A DNA stretch of 64,000 nt from Sulfurimonas sp. Lineage in GTDB: Bacteria > Campylobacterota > Campylobacteria > Campylobacterales > Sulfurimonadaceae. The notes under the pieces were generated by a model, which saw nothing but the letters and a program-made list of their open reading frames with translations, was not told the origin of the DNA and did not search any database. The stretch lies in NCBI GenBank assembly GCA_027063505.1, contig JAMORO010000038.1:57169-121168 (forward strand). The letters are read 5' to 3'. The position numbers and the translations under genes are program-made. Positions 55,158 to 63,829 of the stretch are shown here, one piece after another (position 1 is the stretch's first letter; every line of letters starts with the position of its first letter).

Positions 55158-55747
55158 TATTGGGCTCCAAATTGATTAATTTTATTACTTATTTCACTAA
55201 GAGAAAGTGATTGTACTTTACTTGATACTTCTTGTGCTCTCAAAGGCATTCCATAGACCGCTGAGCTTGCTTTATTTGCACTAATGCACTTTGTATTATG
55301 ATTAACTAACTCTAGCATACCTTTGGCACCATCGTCTCCTATACCTGTAAGAATACAAGCAAGAGTATCTATATTATTTGAGAATTTAGAACAAGACTTA
55401 AAGAGTTCATTGATATTTGGATTATAGCTATTATGTGTTTTATCGGATATATGAAATACAAGTTCATTACTCTGTTGTTTAATACGACAACAGTTAGTAG
55501 CTACATATATTGTTTTACTTTGAAGAGATTCATTGTTATGAGCTACTTTGACATCTAAATAAGTAGTGACATTCATGTGCGAAGTAAAAGAAGATATAAA
55601 CTCATCTCCCATGTGTTGTGCAATAACTATCGAAGCATTGAAATCTTCTGGAATAGCTTTAATGATTGTCTTAATATCTCTGGGCCCTCCAGTAGAAGCA
55701 CCTATGAGAATTAATTTATTTAGTTGTAAAGATTTCAAGTTTAGCAT
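55157..55747 (-). CDS. cheB: CheB methylesterase domain without receiver
   Basis: 196 residues comprising only the CheB catalytic domain: [18 protein letters not shown] (catalytic Ser), [14 protein letters not shown] (His), and [18 protein letters not shown] (Asp). The receiver domain that normally gates CheB is absent, as in Campylobacter. It removes methyl groups from or deamidates receptors. It overlaps the receptor gene by 32 bases and cheR by one. Confidence 0.93.
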   Translation of the reverse strand: MLNLKSLQLNKLILIGASTGGPRDIKTIIKAIPEDFNASIVIAQHMGDEFISSFTSHMNVTTYLDVKVAHNNESLQSKTIYVATNCCRIKQQSNELVFHISDKTHNSYNPNINELFKSCSKFSNNIDTLACILTGIGDDGAKGMLELVNHNTKCISANKASSAVYGMPLRAQEVSSKVQSLSLSEISNKINQFGAQ

Positions 55748-57704
55748 GTAGTACTTGAGTCATTGCATTTAAATGGTCGGCTGCTGATGCTATTTCTTCA
55801 ACATTTCTTGCATTAGTTGATGAAATATCATTAATATTTTTAACATGAGTTACAATAGTTTTTACACTTTCTCCCGTAATTGTAAAATCTTGTACAGTTT
55901 TATCAGAGGCTTCAACTGCACTATTTACAATATGTGCAGTTGCCGTGATTTTACGCTCTACCTCTTGAGCTACTTGAGATAAGTTTTCAACATCTTGAGC
56001 ACCATTGCTCATCTGCCCACTTAAATCATTAATAGACTGAACAATAACACTAATAGTAGCATTAATCTCCGCTAATGATTTTTGAGTTCTCTCAGCGAGT
56101 TTTCTAACTTCATCAGCAACAACAGCAAATCCACGTCCATGCTCTCCTGCTCGTGCCGCTTCAATAGCTGCATTAAGTGCAAGTAAATTAGTTTGGTCTG
56201 CTATATCTGATATAACAGTTAATACATCTTTAACTTGTTGAGTATCGCCTGAAACTTGTTCCATTCTATGTGCAAGTTCTATTTCAATTTGGGAAGTTTG
56301 TTGTACTTTTTCAGTAAGACTAACAATCTCGTTTTTTGCTTCTTCTAGCGTTTCGTTTGCTTTAATAATTCCATCTTTACTATATCTTGCATCATCAATA
56401 GCACTCAGGATAGTTGCAAGGATATTTGTCGTTTCAACCGTTGCCTCTGAAATAAGGACAACTGATTCTTCAACATTATTGCCAACAGTTATTGCTGTTG
56501 TAGATAGTTCATGTGCAATAGCAACATTTTCATCACTTGATGCTTTAGCTTCACTTATAGTCTCTTCTACTTTTCCTATAAAATTATTCATAGCACTTGC
56601 AGTTTGTCCCATTTCATCCGAAGAACTAACACCAATAGAACCAGTTAAATCTCCATTTGATAAATCTACTGAAACTCTATTCATTTCCATGAGGGTAGCA
56701 AGAATATATTTTGAGATAGTAAATCCAACTATTGCAGTAAATACTACTAAAATAGAATTAATAATAATTAGCCACATTAGTGCTGAAGATTCTTTATCAT
56801 GCAGTTTTGAGATATTCTCAATTAAATTATCTGAAAAATGATTTTCAACTTGTTTGAGTAAGTTGATTTTTTTACTTATTGTTTGAAACCAGTATGTTCC
56901 ATCTATATTGAAACTTGAAATATCTTTTCCACTTAGTATCATCTCTCTCATATTATTTACTTCGTTTACTGTAGAACCTGATACTGTTGTATTGAAAAAT
57001 TTAATACTTTCCTCATTTGCTAAGACTTTAAATGAATTCAGGTAACTATCTTGTTCAACAATAAGAGAGTTAAATTTAATACGGTCTGCTGATGTTACAG
57101 TAGCTGCACCAAATATAGAACTACCAATAGCTCTTTCAATTCCTGCTTTTTCCTTAGAATATAAAAAATTTGTATAAGAATTTAAATCTTTTACTACTGC
57201 TTCAATCGTTGATTCATTTGCTAATCGAGCAATAGCATTTAGCATTGCAGTATTAATGGATGTATAGTATTTAATAGCATCTTTTTTAGCTATTTGAAGT
57301 GATTTTACATCCCCTCTAATAGTATTTACTCTCGCGTAAGTAGAAAGGGCTGATTGAAGTTCGTTAATGAATTTATGAGGTAGTTCATCTAAATCAACTT
57401 TATTCATAGAATTAACTAACTCTGTATGTTTAGCATCTGTGGATGATTTTTGTTGTTCAAGTATATTAGAAAATTTCTTTCCACCTGAACCAATAAACCC
57501 AGCAGTAGCACCTCTTTCTTTTTGAATCTCATGAACAAGAGAACTCATCTTAATCGAGATGTCTAATGCTTCTTTTAATACATTTACTTCATTGACTACA
57601 TTGTTTTTATCTATAACCGATATAGCTATCTGTACAACTAATGCAATTGTTGGGATTATGAAAATAAGAGCTAATTTTGCTCTTATACTTATTTTACTTA
57701 ACAT
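55716..57704 (-). CDS. methyl-accepting chemotaxis protein with NIT ectodomain
   Basis: 662 residues from the ATG at 57704, chosen because GGAG lies 8 bases upstream; other ATGs 5 and 17 codons upstream have none. TM1 ([18 protein letters not shown]), a periplasmic NIT domain (~35-300) with [22 protein letters not shown] (nitrate/nitrite-sensing signature), TM2 ([22 protein letters not shown]), HAMP ([22 protein letters not shown]), and a cytoplasmic signalling domain with the hairpin tip [46 protein letters not shown]. The last helix leads directly to cheB. Confidence 0.9.
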   Translation of the reverse strand: MLSKISIRAKLALIFIIPTIALVVQIAISVIDKNNVVNEVNVLKEALDISIKMSSLVHEIQKERGATAGFIGSGGKKFSNILEQQKSSTDAKHTELVNSMNKVDLDELPHKFINELQSALSTYARVNTIRGDVKSLQIAKKDAIKYYTSINTAMLNAIARLANESTIEAVVKDLNSYTNFLYSKEKAGIERAIGSSIFGAATVTSADRIKFNSLIVEQDSYLNSFKVLANEESIKFFNTTVSGSTVNEVNNMREMILSGKDISSFNIDGTYWFQTISKKINLLKQVENHFSDNLIENISKLHDKESSALMWLIIINSILVVFTAIVGFTISKYILATLMEMNRVSVDLSNGDLTGSIGVSSSDEMGQTASAMNNFIGKVEETISEAKASSDENVAIAHELSTTAITVGNNVEESVVLISEATVETTNILATILSAIDDARYSKDGIIKANETLEEAKNEIVSLTEKVQQTSQIEIELAHRMEQVSGDTQQVKDVLTVISDIADQTNLLALNAAIEAARAGEHGRGFAVVADEVRKLAERTQKSLAEINATISVIVQSINDLSGQMSNGAQDVENLSQVAQEVERKITATAHIVNSAVEASDKTVQDFTITGESVKTIVTHVKNINDISSTNARNVEEIASAADHLNAMTQVLHAKLEIFTTK

Positions 57705-57960
57705 TTTATATTTCTCCATAATGTGATTTTCATCTTTTATAAGTAGATTATACAATAAAAATAAAATATAGAGGATGTATTGGTGTATTTAGGTAAAGTT
57801 TACTACGAGCCACTACTTAGCCAAGTTTATTGATATTGTTACTGTACAATACGAAAAAATATAATTAATTAATCACTTTAAGTTTCAGATTTTTTGGTAC
57901 CGTTTTTAGTGATGTTTTATTTTAGAGGGCTCTTAAATGCCCTATACAAAGGGGATTTGC

Positions 57961-58008
57961 ATGCAAATAAGAGTCTATTACGATTATAAGGTAGACTTAT
58001 ATTTTTAG
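57961..58008 (+). pseudogene. short frame MQIRVYY, remnant copy of the frame at 62718
   Basis: ATG with AAGGGGA 6 bases upstream, 15 codons, then stop. The first seven residues (MQIRVYY) match the start of the frame at 62718-62783 (MKIRVYY), with similar DNA (GAGTCTATTA in both). After that the two diverge. Probably two degraded copies of the 5' end of one gene that accompanies the integrase. Confidence 0.4.
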
Positions 58009-58073
58009 TAAGAACCCGCTAAAATAGGCATGTCTGCACATGACATTTTCTACTTTCGACGAAAAAAGCTCAA

Positions 58074-58096
58074 AAAAAGGGCACAGTTTGGGCACA
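58074..58096 (+). repeat. 23-base direct repeat, left copy
   Basis: Identical to 62648-62670: five A, then GGGCACAGTTTGGGCACA. In the right copy it encodes the integrase tail (KGHSLGT); here it is in the same frame but without an integrase upstream. The two copies bracket the amidoligase/GGCT/IS21 block. Confidence 0.8.
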
Positions 58097-58576
58097 CCTC
58101 TAACTTCATTCTATAATTCCTGCTTCATTCAATGCTGAAACAAAATTAGCACTCACTTCTTTAGATAACTTCTCTATCTGCTGCTTATGCTCTCTATACA
58201 TCTGTTTATGTTCAGCTGTATCCTTTTGCAAGGTCTCTGCGAAATATTTACTATATGCTCTAAACTCATCTATTATGACATCTATTTTTGTATGATAATT
58301 CTCACCACCAATTGTCTTAATCTCAACATGATTGGGTTCAATCCTCTCTACATTCCAAACTATTCCCTTCTTTGTTTTTATTTTGCGACTGGAGAGTAAG
58401 TTTGCTTTGTCGCACTGAAGCATGAACTTGTAGAAGTTAAAATTAATGCCATTATTTTTAACGGTTGAAATATGTTGTAGAGAAGCGCACACTTGGCCAC
58501 CCAGAAGCGTCAACACTTGGCCAGTAAATTTCTAAAAAATATTCTTATGACATTCTACCATAGGTGGCCAAGTGTT

Positions 58577-59317
58577 TTATCCATTTGCAAGTAATTCTCT
58601 CATAGACGGACCACTGAGTTCAATTTTATGAGCAGTGTGTATAAGTCTATCCATCATAGCATCAGCTATAGTTTCATTTCCTAAATATGCATACCACTCT
58701 TTTATAGGGAGTTGAGCAGTTATGATGATAGAGCCATTAAGTGTTCTCTCTTCAATTATCTCAAACAAGTCATTTATTTCATCACCTTTGAGAGGTGTTA
58801 CACCAAAGTCATCAAGTAGCAAAAGTTTGAACTTTGAAATCTTTGCAAGTGTCTTCGTATAACTCCCATCCAGTCTAGCCATCTTTATCTCTTCAAGAAG
58901 TGTAGTTACTCTGTAATATTTTGCAGAGTATCCAAGAGAAATAGCTCTTCGTGCTATAGCTTGAGCTAAAAAACTCTTACCAGTCCCAGTAGCCCCTGTA
59001 AGAAGTATGTTCTGAAACTTGTTTATAAACTCACAGTTTGCTAGAGAGAATATCTGAGACTTATCTAATTTTCTTTTTGCATGGTACTGAATCTGATCTA
59101 GTGATGCTGAAGAATCCTTGAGTTTAGCAACTGTGAGTATTCTCTTTATTCGTTTGTCCTGTCTCTGGTTTATCTCTGCTTCAAAGAGATGGTAGAGTCT
59201 CTCTTCAAACGATAGTGACTGGTACTTCGTATCTTCACTCTGAAATAATAGAGACTCTTTAAATCCTGAAAGACTGAGTTGTGCTGTTTGTTCTATGAGT
59301 GTTGCAAGTGTTATCAT
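58577..59317 (-). CDS. istB: IS21 helper ATPase IstB
   Basis: 246 residues of the DnaA-like AAA+ helper: Walker A GATGTGKSFLAQAIARRA near 112, Walker B FKLLLLDDFGVTPL near 170, sensor-like SIIITAQLPIKEWYAYLG near 208 and AMMDRLIHTAHKIEL. It assists the DDE transposase in target capture. It overlaps the istA stop by one base. Looks intact. Confidence 0.95.
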   Translation of the reverse strand: MITLATLIEQTAQLSLSGFKESLLFQSEDTKYQSLSFEERLYHLFEAEINQRQDKRIKRILTVAKLKDSSASLDQIQYHAKRKLDKSQIFSLANCEFINKFQNILLTGATGTGKSFLAQAIARRAISLGYSAKYYRVTTLLEEIKMARLDGSYTKTLAKISKFKLLLLDDFGVTPLKGDEINDLFEIIEERTLNGSIIITAQLPIKEWYAYLGNETIADAMMDRLIHTAHKIELSGPSMRELLANG

Positions 59318-60923
59318 TATTTTAGTTCCTGAGTTGGTGTAGTTATAGTTTGTGAATAGTATTCACTACCTCTTATATTTTCATGTCCATTGACATAGGA
59401 GTTATTAGAAACTTGATGCTGACTGTGAAGTAGATAGCTCTTTGTTTTTAGCATTGACTCTATTGAAGCTACTTTATAACTGTTAACCTCAAGTGCAACT
59501 GTAGATACAGCTTCTAGTGCAGAGGTACCATAAGTCTTTGAAAAACTAAGTATCGCCATACAAGATTTATATCCTCGTGTAGGATGTGCACGATTCTCCA
59601 TAATCTTTTCCATTAGTGCTGTTGTATTAGCTCCTATAGAGTTAGCCCAGTTAAGTATTCTTCTAGGATTCCATTTCTCATATTGATACTGATGGTCAGT
59701 TGGCATATGTTCTAAGAGGGTTGAGTCGTGATATTTCTGTGAGAGTCGTGGATGGTGTGCAATAGTCTCTCCATTAAGTGAGATAAGTACAGATGATTCA
59801 GAGTAAGTGACATCTACTTTTTTACCTAAGTGAATATAAGGAACTGAGTAACCACTTCCTTCTAACTCTATATGATAATCTATCCCTACAGTAGCTCGTT
59901 TAAACTCTTTGAAGATATATTGGTTTGCTCTGAGTGGGTGTAGCATAGGTTTATCAAGAGCTTCAAATAGCTCTGTTCTACTTTTACCTATTCTTCTAAG
60001 TATTTTATTATTGTAACCATCAATGAGTAGGTTTATCTGCTGGTTGAGTTCATCAACACTGAAAAATGTATGGTGTCGTAGTTTCATCAGTATCCATCTT
60101 TGAATAGCTTTTACTCCTAACTCTACTTTAGATTTATCCTGTGGTCTGTAGGGTCTTGCTGGCTCTACTGCAACACCATAATGCTCTGCCATATCTTTAT
60201 AGCTGTCGTTTAATCGCACTAGTCCTTTCTTGTGAGAAATCACTGCTGCTTTTAGATTATCAGGTACTAAGATGTTTGGAACTCCTCCATAGAAGTTAAA
60301 GGCTTGAATATGGGACTCTATGAAGTGTTTGGTTGATTGAGTTCCTGTTGCATGAACAAACGTATATCCACTTGCACCTAGAACCGTTACGAATATTTGA
60401 GCCTTAGATATCTCTCCAGTTATTTGGTCTGTAATTGGCATGGTTAAGCCACTATAATCGATGAAGAGTTTATCTCCACTGTAGTGAACTTGTCTCATGG
60501 ATGGATTTACAGTTTTAACGAACTTCTTGTAGTAGCGATTAAACTGGCTATAGCTATATATAGAGGGTTGTTTCTACCCTCAAGGGGCACCTCGTCTTTT
60601 AGCTCTTCCCATAGTAGATGCCTTGTCATACCTTTACGACTTAACTCTTCGTGAATCTCATTCCAATCTGGATGGATGAGAGTTGAGTTCTTTTTAGGCT
60701 TTAAAGGTCTGTTGGAGATGAATAGTTGTGATAGTTCTGTGTCGCTTAGGTTGAGTACTTCTTCGAGTGAAGAGTCTAGTTCTATATAACTCTTTATATA
60801 GTTGGCAACACTATTACGAGATACACCTGTCATTGTTTGGATCTGTCTGTTTGATAATTGATTACGATATTTTAATCGTAAAACCTCTTTTATTTTACTC
60901 ATTGATACTCTCCTCAATTTCAC
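59317..60923 (-). pseudogene. istA: IS21 transposase IstA with a frameshift
   Basis: The N-terminal frame (60923 to 60507) has the helix-turn-helix (LSNRQIQTMTGVSRNSVANYI) and ends prematurely. The remaining frame (to 59317) carries the DDE catalytic core (LFIDYSGLTMPI, VPDNLKAAVISHKKG, YRPQDKSKVELGVKAIQRWIL) and C-terminal domain. Homology implies ...NNPSIYSYSQFNRYYKKFVKTVNPSMRQV across the junction, which needs a -1 change at the CCC run at 60565-60567, as if one C was lost. It could be mutation, sequencing error or programmed slippage; no strong slippery heptamer is seen. Confidence 0.85.
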
Positions 60924-61477
60924 ACCTCTTTTTAGGTGTATTATAGTTGAAGAATATCTTTTAGTTTAAATCTACCTTATAGGAGCATCAAGAGAAGTAG
61001 TGGCTACTTATGAGACGCTCACAGTGGCCAAGTGTTAACGCTCGCGGTGGCCAAATGGAGTGCTTCCCTACATATGTATATGAAAACCTGTCTCTTCATT
61101 TGTGTAGCCATATTTATTGATGATTGGACATATCGTTTGGATGTAGTGTTTTATCCCTGAAGCTGTAGTGATTGGTACAGAAATCTCTATACCATTATCT
61201 TCTAGTGAGATGTCAGGTTTAATCTGTAGGCAGTTGTTTTTATCTTTGTCTGTTGGCAGATTAATTGTATCAACTAAAATTTCTACATCTGTGAGTTCAT
61301 ACATCTCTTTAACTATCTCATCAATGATTTCATTAAATCTGTGCTCTGTTGTATCAATATAAAATTCAAATTCACAACCATACTGATACTTGTTAGCTTG
61401 ATTAAGGGCATAGGAAGGATACGAGCAATTGCTATTTGCTTCATACCTTTTAGTGGTTTCATTTGTAGTATATTTCA

Positions 61478-62086
61478 TTATCCCTCAATCATTGCATCTA
61501 AAGTGCTATGTAGTTTTTCTATTTTATAGTCAGTGTTGTTAGTCCACTCTTGAAGAGGTTTTTGATCAGTTGGCAGTGCTGCATCTGGTTTCATATACAC
61601 AAAAGCACGCTTCACACCATGATGTGACTTCACCTCTATTTTCTTTCTTACATAGTAGTCTGGAGCACCTTCAAACTTATCAATCTTGCTCATAAGTTCA
61701 GCTCTTGTTATCTGATAGAGTTCGCCTTTGATTTTCGAGATTGGTGCATCAACAATATACGGGTAGTTCCCAAAAGAGTCTTCAAACATTGCAAGTTTTT
61801 TTACAGTATGAGCCTTGCCAAGCCGTTTGGCATATTTGCTAAGAAGATTATGATTGTCAAAGCCTTTTTTGAGTGATCCATACACAAAGAGTAGCTCACT
61901 AAAGGAATCTTCTTTTTTGAAGTAGCCTTTTTTTACAATTGTAATCACACCGTTATCATGAAGTCTATGAAGTATTTTTCTAGTTGTATCTGTAGAAATA
62001 CCTTCAACTTTAGCAGCAGAAAATGGTACGATGACATCTGTTTCTAATGATTGTACTTTACGATGTATTTTTTCTGTATAAGACAT
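61478..62086 (-). CDS. winged-HTH plus gamma-glutamylcyclotransferase-fold protein
   Basis: 202 residues. Residues ~1-60 look like a winged helix of the AbiEi N-terminal type (VIVPFSAAKVEGISTDTTRKILHRLHDNGVITIVKKGYF). Residues ~65-165 are a GGCT/AIG2-like domain: LLFVYGSLKKGFDNHNLL (YGSL substrate loop), ISKIKGELYQI, and IDKFEGAPDYYVRKKIEV (catalytic Glu region). The family cleaves gamma-glutamyl amides to 5-oxoproline. GGCT plus amidoligase is a known operon type (make and break of the same bond). The fused wHTH and the upstream operator suggest self-regulation. RBS GAGGAG is 7 bases before the ATG. Confidence 0.85.
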   Translation of the reverse strand: MSYTEKIHRKVQSLETDVIVPFSAAKVEGISTDTTRKILHRLHDNGVITIVKKGYFKKEDSFSELLFVYGSLKKGFDNHNLLSKYAKRLGKAHTVKKLAMFEDSFGNYPYIVDAPISKIKGELYQITRAELMSKIDKFEGAPDYYVRKKIEVKSHHGVKRAFVYMKPDAALPTDQKPLQEWTNNTDYKIEKLHSTLDAMIEG

Positions 62087-62105
62087 ACTCTACTCCTCTG
62101 TTTAT

Positions 62106-62148
62106 ATCGTGACAATATTATAGCTAAAATATATAATTTTGTCACGAT
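62106..62148 (-). promoter_or_regulatory. promoter of GGCT-amidoligase operon embedded in inverted repeat
   Basis: On the - strand TGACAA (62144-62139) and TATAAT (62122-62117) are 16 bases apart. Perfect 10-base inverted arms, ATCGTGACAA (62106-62115) and TTGTCACGAT (62139-62148), flank this core: one covers the -35, the other the start site. A dimeric repressor bound here would block RNA polymerase. The wHTH of the first gene product is the natural candidate. Confidence 0.7.
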
Positions 62149-62212
62149 AGTAATTAAAATATATCCCTATACTAGGTCTTATTTTCTTATATTTTATTTC
62201 AGTTAGTAGTAT

Positions 62213-62329
62213 TTAGTTATTTCCATTTAATGCTATTATTTTATTCATTAGATATTTGTCAATAAAGTTGAGTAAATACTGCTTACCACTAAGATTTTGG
62301 AACTCTTCCAAATCTAGTAAGTCATGCAT
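62213..62329 (-). CDS. 38-residue small ORF or C-terminal gene fragment
   Basis: MHDLLDLEEFQNLSGKQYLL...MNKIIALNGNN. Composition is protein-like, and the frame stays open upstream through HLLIKSHFTIP up to the integrase fragment junction (~62354), so it may be the tail of a longer gene cut there rather than a true small gene. No RBS is seen before the ATG. No family recognised. The rest of 62149-62353 holds nothing else I can name. Confidence 0.3.
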   Translation of the reverse strand: MHDLLDLEEFQNLSGKQYLLNFIDKYLMNKIIALNGNN

Positions 62330-62352
62330 GGGAATTGTAAAATGTGACTTAA

Positions 62353-62721
62353 TTAACAGGTGGTGACTTCAAAGGAGATGTGTTTTTAAACAGCTCTAGG
62401 AAACCATTTTACAGTCATGACATTATTGCTGTACAGTTTAAGAAGTTACTTGAAGAGGGAGACAAACGTTATCTCTATCAGCTAAGACATTCATTCGCAA
62501 CAATGATGATTACACAAGGTGAAGACATCTTGTGGGTCAGTCGCATGCTAGGACACAAAAGTTCTGACATCACATTGAAGACATATGCAAGAGCATATGA
62601 ACTATCTAAAGATAAAAGCAAGCGTCAAAAGCGTGCTGCATTTTTAGAAAAAGGGCACAGTTTGGGCACAGTCAACAATCTTGACTACCGCAAAGCCCCT
62701 AAAATAGGAGAGAACAGGTGA
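62353..62721 (+). pseudogene. 3' fragment of a tyrosine-recombinase integrase
   Basis: The frame reads LTGGDFKGDVFLNSSRKPFYSHDIIAVQF..., then the catalytic C-terminal part: YLYQLRHSFATMMITQGEDILWVSRMLGHKSSDITLKTYARAY. HxxR (LRHSFAT, here RHSF), the GH and the nucleophile Tyr (TYARAY) are visible; the first catalytic Arg and the whole N-terminal DNA-binding domains are missing. A stop lies just upstream at 62350, and a GTG at 62380 could start a 113-residue protein. It is most likely a dead remnant of an integrating element. Confidence 0.85.
62648..62670 (+). repeat. 23-base direct repeat, right copy
   Basis: Identical to 58074-58096, here encoding EKGHSLGT at the end of the integrase fragment. 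Same orientation, 4,574 bases apart. Confidence 0.8.
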
Positions 62722-62783
62722 AAATACGAGTCTATTATGAACACTCTTATTTTCCTACAATTGCCGGAAACTGTAGGCAATAA
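62718..62783 (+). pseudogene. short frame MKIRVYY coupled to integrase end
   Basis: A GTG overlapping the integrase stop (GTGA) starts a 21-residue frame, MKIRVYYEHSYFPTIAGNCRQ. Similar start to 57961 (MQIRVYYDYK). The coupling suggests that an intact version of this gene follows the integrase in the parent element. Too short to assign. The remaining bases to 62864 hold nothing I recognise. Confidence 0.4.
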
Positions 62784-62864
62784 AGGGTTGTTTTTAAATT
62801 GTTTTCTTGTATATTAGGAAATTAAGCGAAGTTTAGTGACCGTTTTAGGGGATGAAAATTAGAT

Positions 62865-63578
62865 TTATTTTACTCGACTTTTGAGGTGCTTAATAATAAA
62901 TGCTGGAGCTTCATTTCCAAGAGTTACATATTCACTTATTGGTTCAACAATCTCTATGTCAATTTGATACTTTTGCATATTTATATTTTCAAGTGCCTGT
63001 AAAAATATTTTCAAATCTTCTTGGGTAATTCTTTCATTACTTAATAAGCTATCTATGACAGTATCATCTTTACTGATTGCTACGGCTATATCAAAAATAT
63101 CTCTAGCCTTATTGTCTTTTTTTCTGAAAACAATTTTCTTTGCTAAAATATCTTCAATAGATTCAACTCTAATATTAAAACTAAATATTTTTTTTGAAGA
63201 GTCTATGAGTAGGCTAGAAGAACTTGAATCAACTAAAATATCTACTTTAATGTTATTAGCAGAGACAACACCTATATGATTATGAGCATCTATGTAATGC
63301 CTATCATCAAAATTACCAGTATCTTCTATCCAATGCTTTGGACTAAAGTATGATAGATACTGCTGGTCTATTAAGAAAAGATCAATATCGAAACTAAGTC
63401 TATGTTGAAAGTAGTAAATAGAAAGAGCTGTACCACCACCAAATTTAATGACATTTTTGTCTAGGGTTGAAGCAAATGCATCTTTAAAAAAAAGTTCAAA
63501 AGCTTCTATCTGCTCTGTGTAATTCTCATGTATAAAATTGAGATTGTTTTGATTAATATAAATCTGTTGATAAGACAT
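62865..63578 (-). CDS. AbiEii-type nucleotidyltransferase (putative toxin)
   Basis: 237 residues. The nucleotidyltransferase signature KFGGGTALSIYYFQHRLSFDIDLFL near 45-69 (GG.TAL and R-x-S-x-D-x-D) and IKVDILVDSS near 115 (third acidic residue) match AbiEii/DUF1814 proteins, many of which inactivate tRNA or otherwise block growth; IEDILAKKIVFRKKDNKARDIFDIAVAIS near 145 is the next conserved block. It overlaps an upstream 82-residue gene by 26 bases, so the two are a coupled pair. The toxin role is from family knowledge. Confidence 0.8.
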   Translation of the reverse strand: MSYQQIYINQNNLNFIHENYTEQIEAFELFFKDAFASTLDKNVIKFGGGTALSIYYFQHRLSFDIDLFLIDQQYLSYFSPKHWIEDTGNFDDRHYIDAHNHIGVVSANNIKVDILVDSSSSSLLIDSSKKIFSFNIRVESIEDILAKKIVFRKKDNKARDIFDIAVAISKDDTVIDSLLSNERITQEDLKIFLQALENINMQKYQIDIEIVEPISEYVTLGNEAPAFIIKHLKSRVK

Positions 63579-63801
63579 GTTTTAGTTTGGAAAGTGGGAT
63601 ATGATAGTCTTGAGAAAACCATGATATTTCGTCTTGTGTTGCTTCTGTCTTAATAGTATTAAGTGCATACTTTTCAATATTAGAGAAGTCACTACTTTTA
63701 CTGAACAGTTGGCATAAAGATTTTATGGTTAAATGGTTCTTTTTATTACCTATTGAGTTGTTTACAGTTAATAGTAACATAGGTTGAAACTTATTTTGCA
63801 T
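63553..63801 (-). CDS. small partner gene of AbiEii-type protein (putative antitoxin)
   Basis: 82 residues, RBS GGAG 6 bases before the ATG. Helical, no membrane segment: TIKSLCQLFSKSSDFSNIEKYALNTIK ... ISWFSQDYHIPLSKLKHVL. It does not resemble the ~200-residue AbiEi antitoxin with winged helix. Overlap with the AbiEii-type gene and order (small gene first) fit a toxin-antitoxin pair. Function inferred only from context. Confidence 0.65.
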   Translation of the reverse strand: MQNKFQPMLLLTVNNSIGNKKNHLTIKSLCQLFSKSSDFSNIEKYALNTIKTEATQDEISWFSQDYHIPLSKLKHVLSTDLY

Positions 63802-63829
63802 AACATACTCCGTTTGACTGATTTTTATG

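Larger units (their letters stand above)
57705..58105 (+). other. 401-base gap with integrase-derived remnants
   Basis: There is no full gene. Recognisable pieces: a 15-codon frame at 57961-58008 with a good RBS (AAGGGGA) reading MQIRVYYDYK..., similar to the short frame at 62718; a CTAAAATAGG string (about 58018) that also follows the integrase tail at 62696; and a copy of the integrase tail KGHSLGT at 58077-58097. The order is shuffled relative to the 62.7-kb copy. An AGGGC/GCCCT hairpin at 57926-57943 has no U-run. Confidence 0.5.
58476..61072 (-). mobile_element. complete IS21-family insertion sequence
   Basis: 2,597 bases. The ends are imperfect inverted repeats starting TGTAGAGAAGCGC (left) and TGTAGGGAAGCAC (right, read inward), each followed by further CACTTGGCCA-type internal repeats (left: about 58490 and 58515; right: about 61025 and 61050), as in IS21 ends with several transposase-binding sites. 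A 5-base target duplication TATGT flanks it (58471-58475 and 61073-61077). It encodes istA (frameshifted) and istB on the - strand. Intact duplication and ends imply recent insertion. Confidence 0.93.
58106..61478 (-). pseudogene. amidoligase gene interrupted by IS21-family insertion
   Basis: The 5' part (61478 to 61073) encodes KYQYGCEFEFYIDTTEHRF ... EISVPITTASGIKHYIQTI ... NEETGFHIH; the 3' part (58475 to 58106) encodes STVKNNGINFNFYKFMLQ ... HVEIKTIGGENYHTKID and a helical tail. Removing the IS and one 5-base duplication joins them in frame as TGFHIHISTVKNNG, a continuous amidoligase_2-type domain (GS-like fold, EFE and HxH metal motifs). The intact product would have about 257 residues and likely form an amide bond on a glutamyl substrate. 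Its ATG overlaps the GGCT stop (TAATG). The present fragments are presumably non-functional. Confidence 0.85.

Noticed and set aside
57926-57943. AGGGC/GCCCT hairpin as terminator
   Set aside because: The stem has only five pairs and no U-run on either side.
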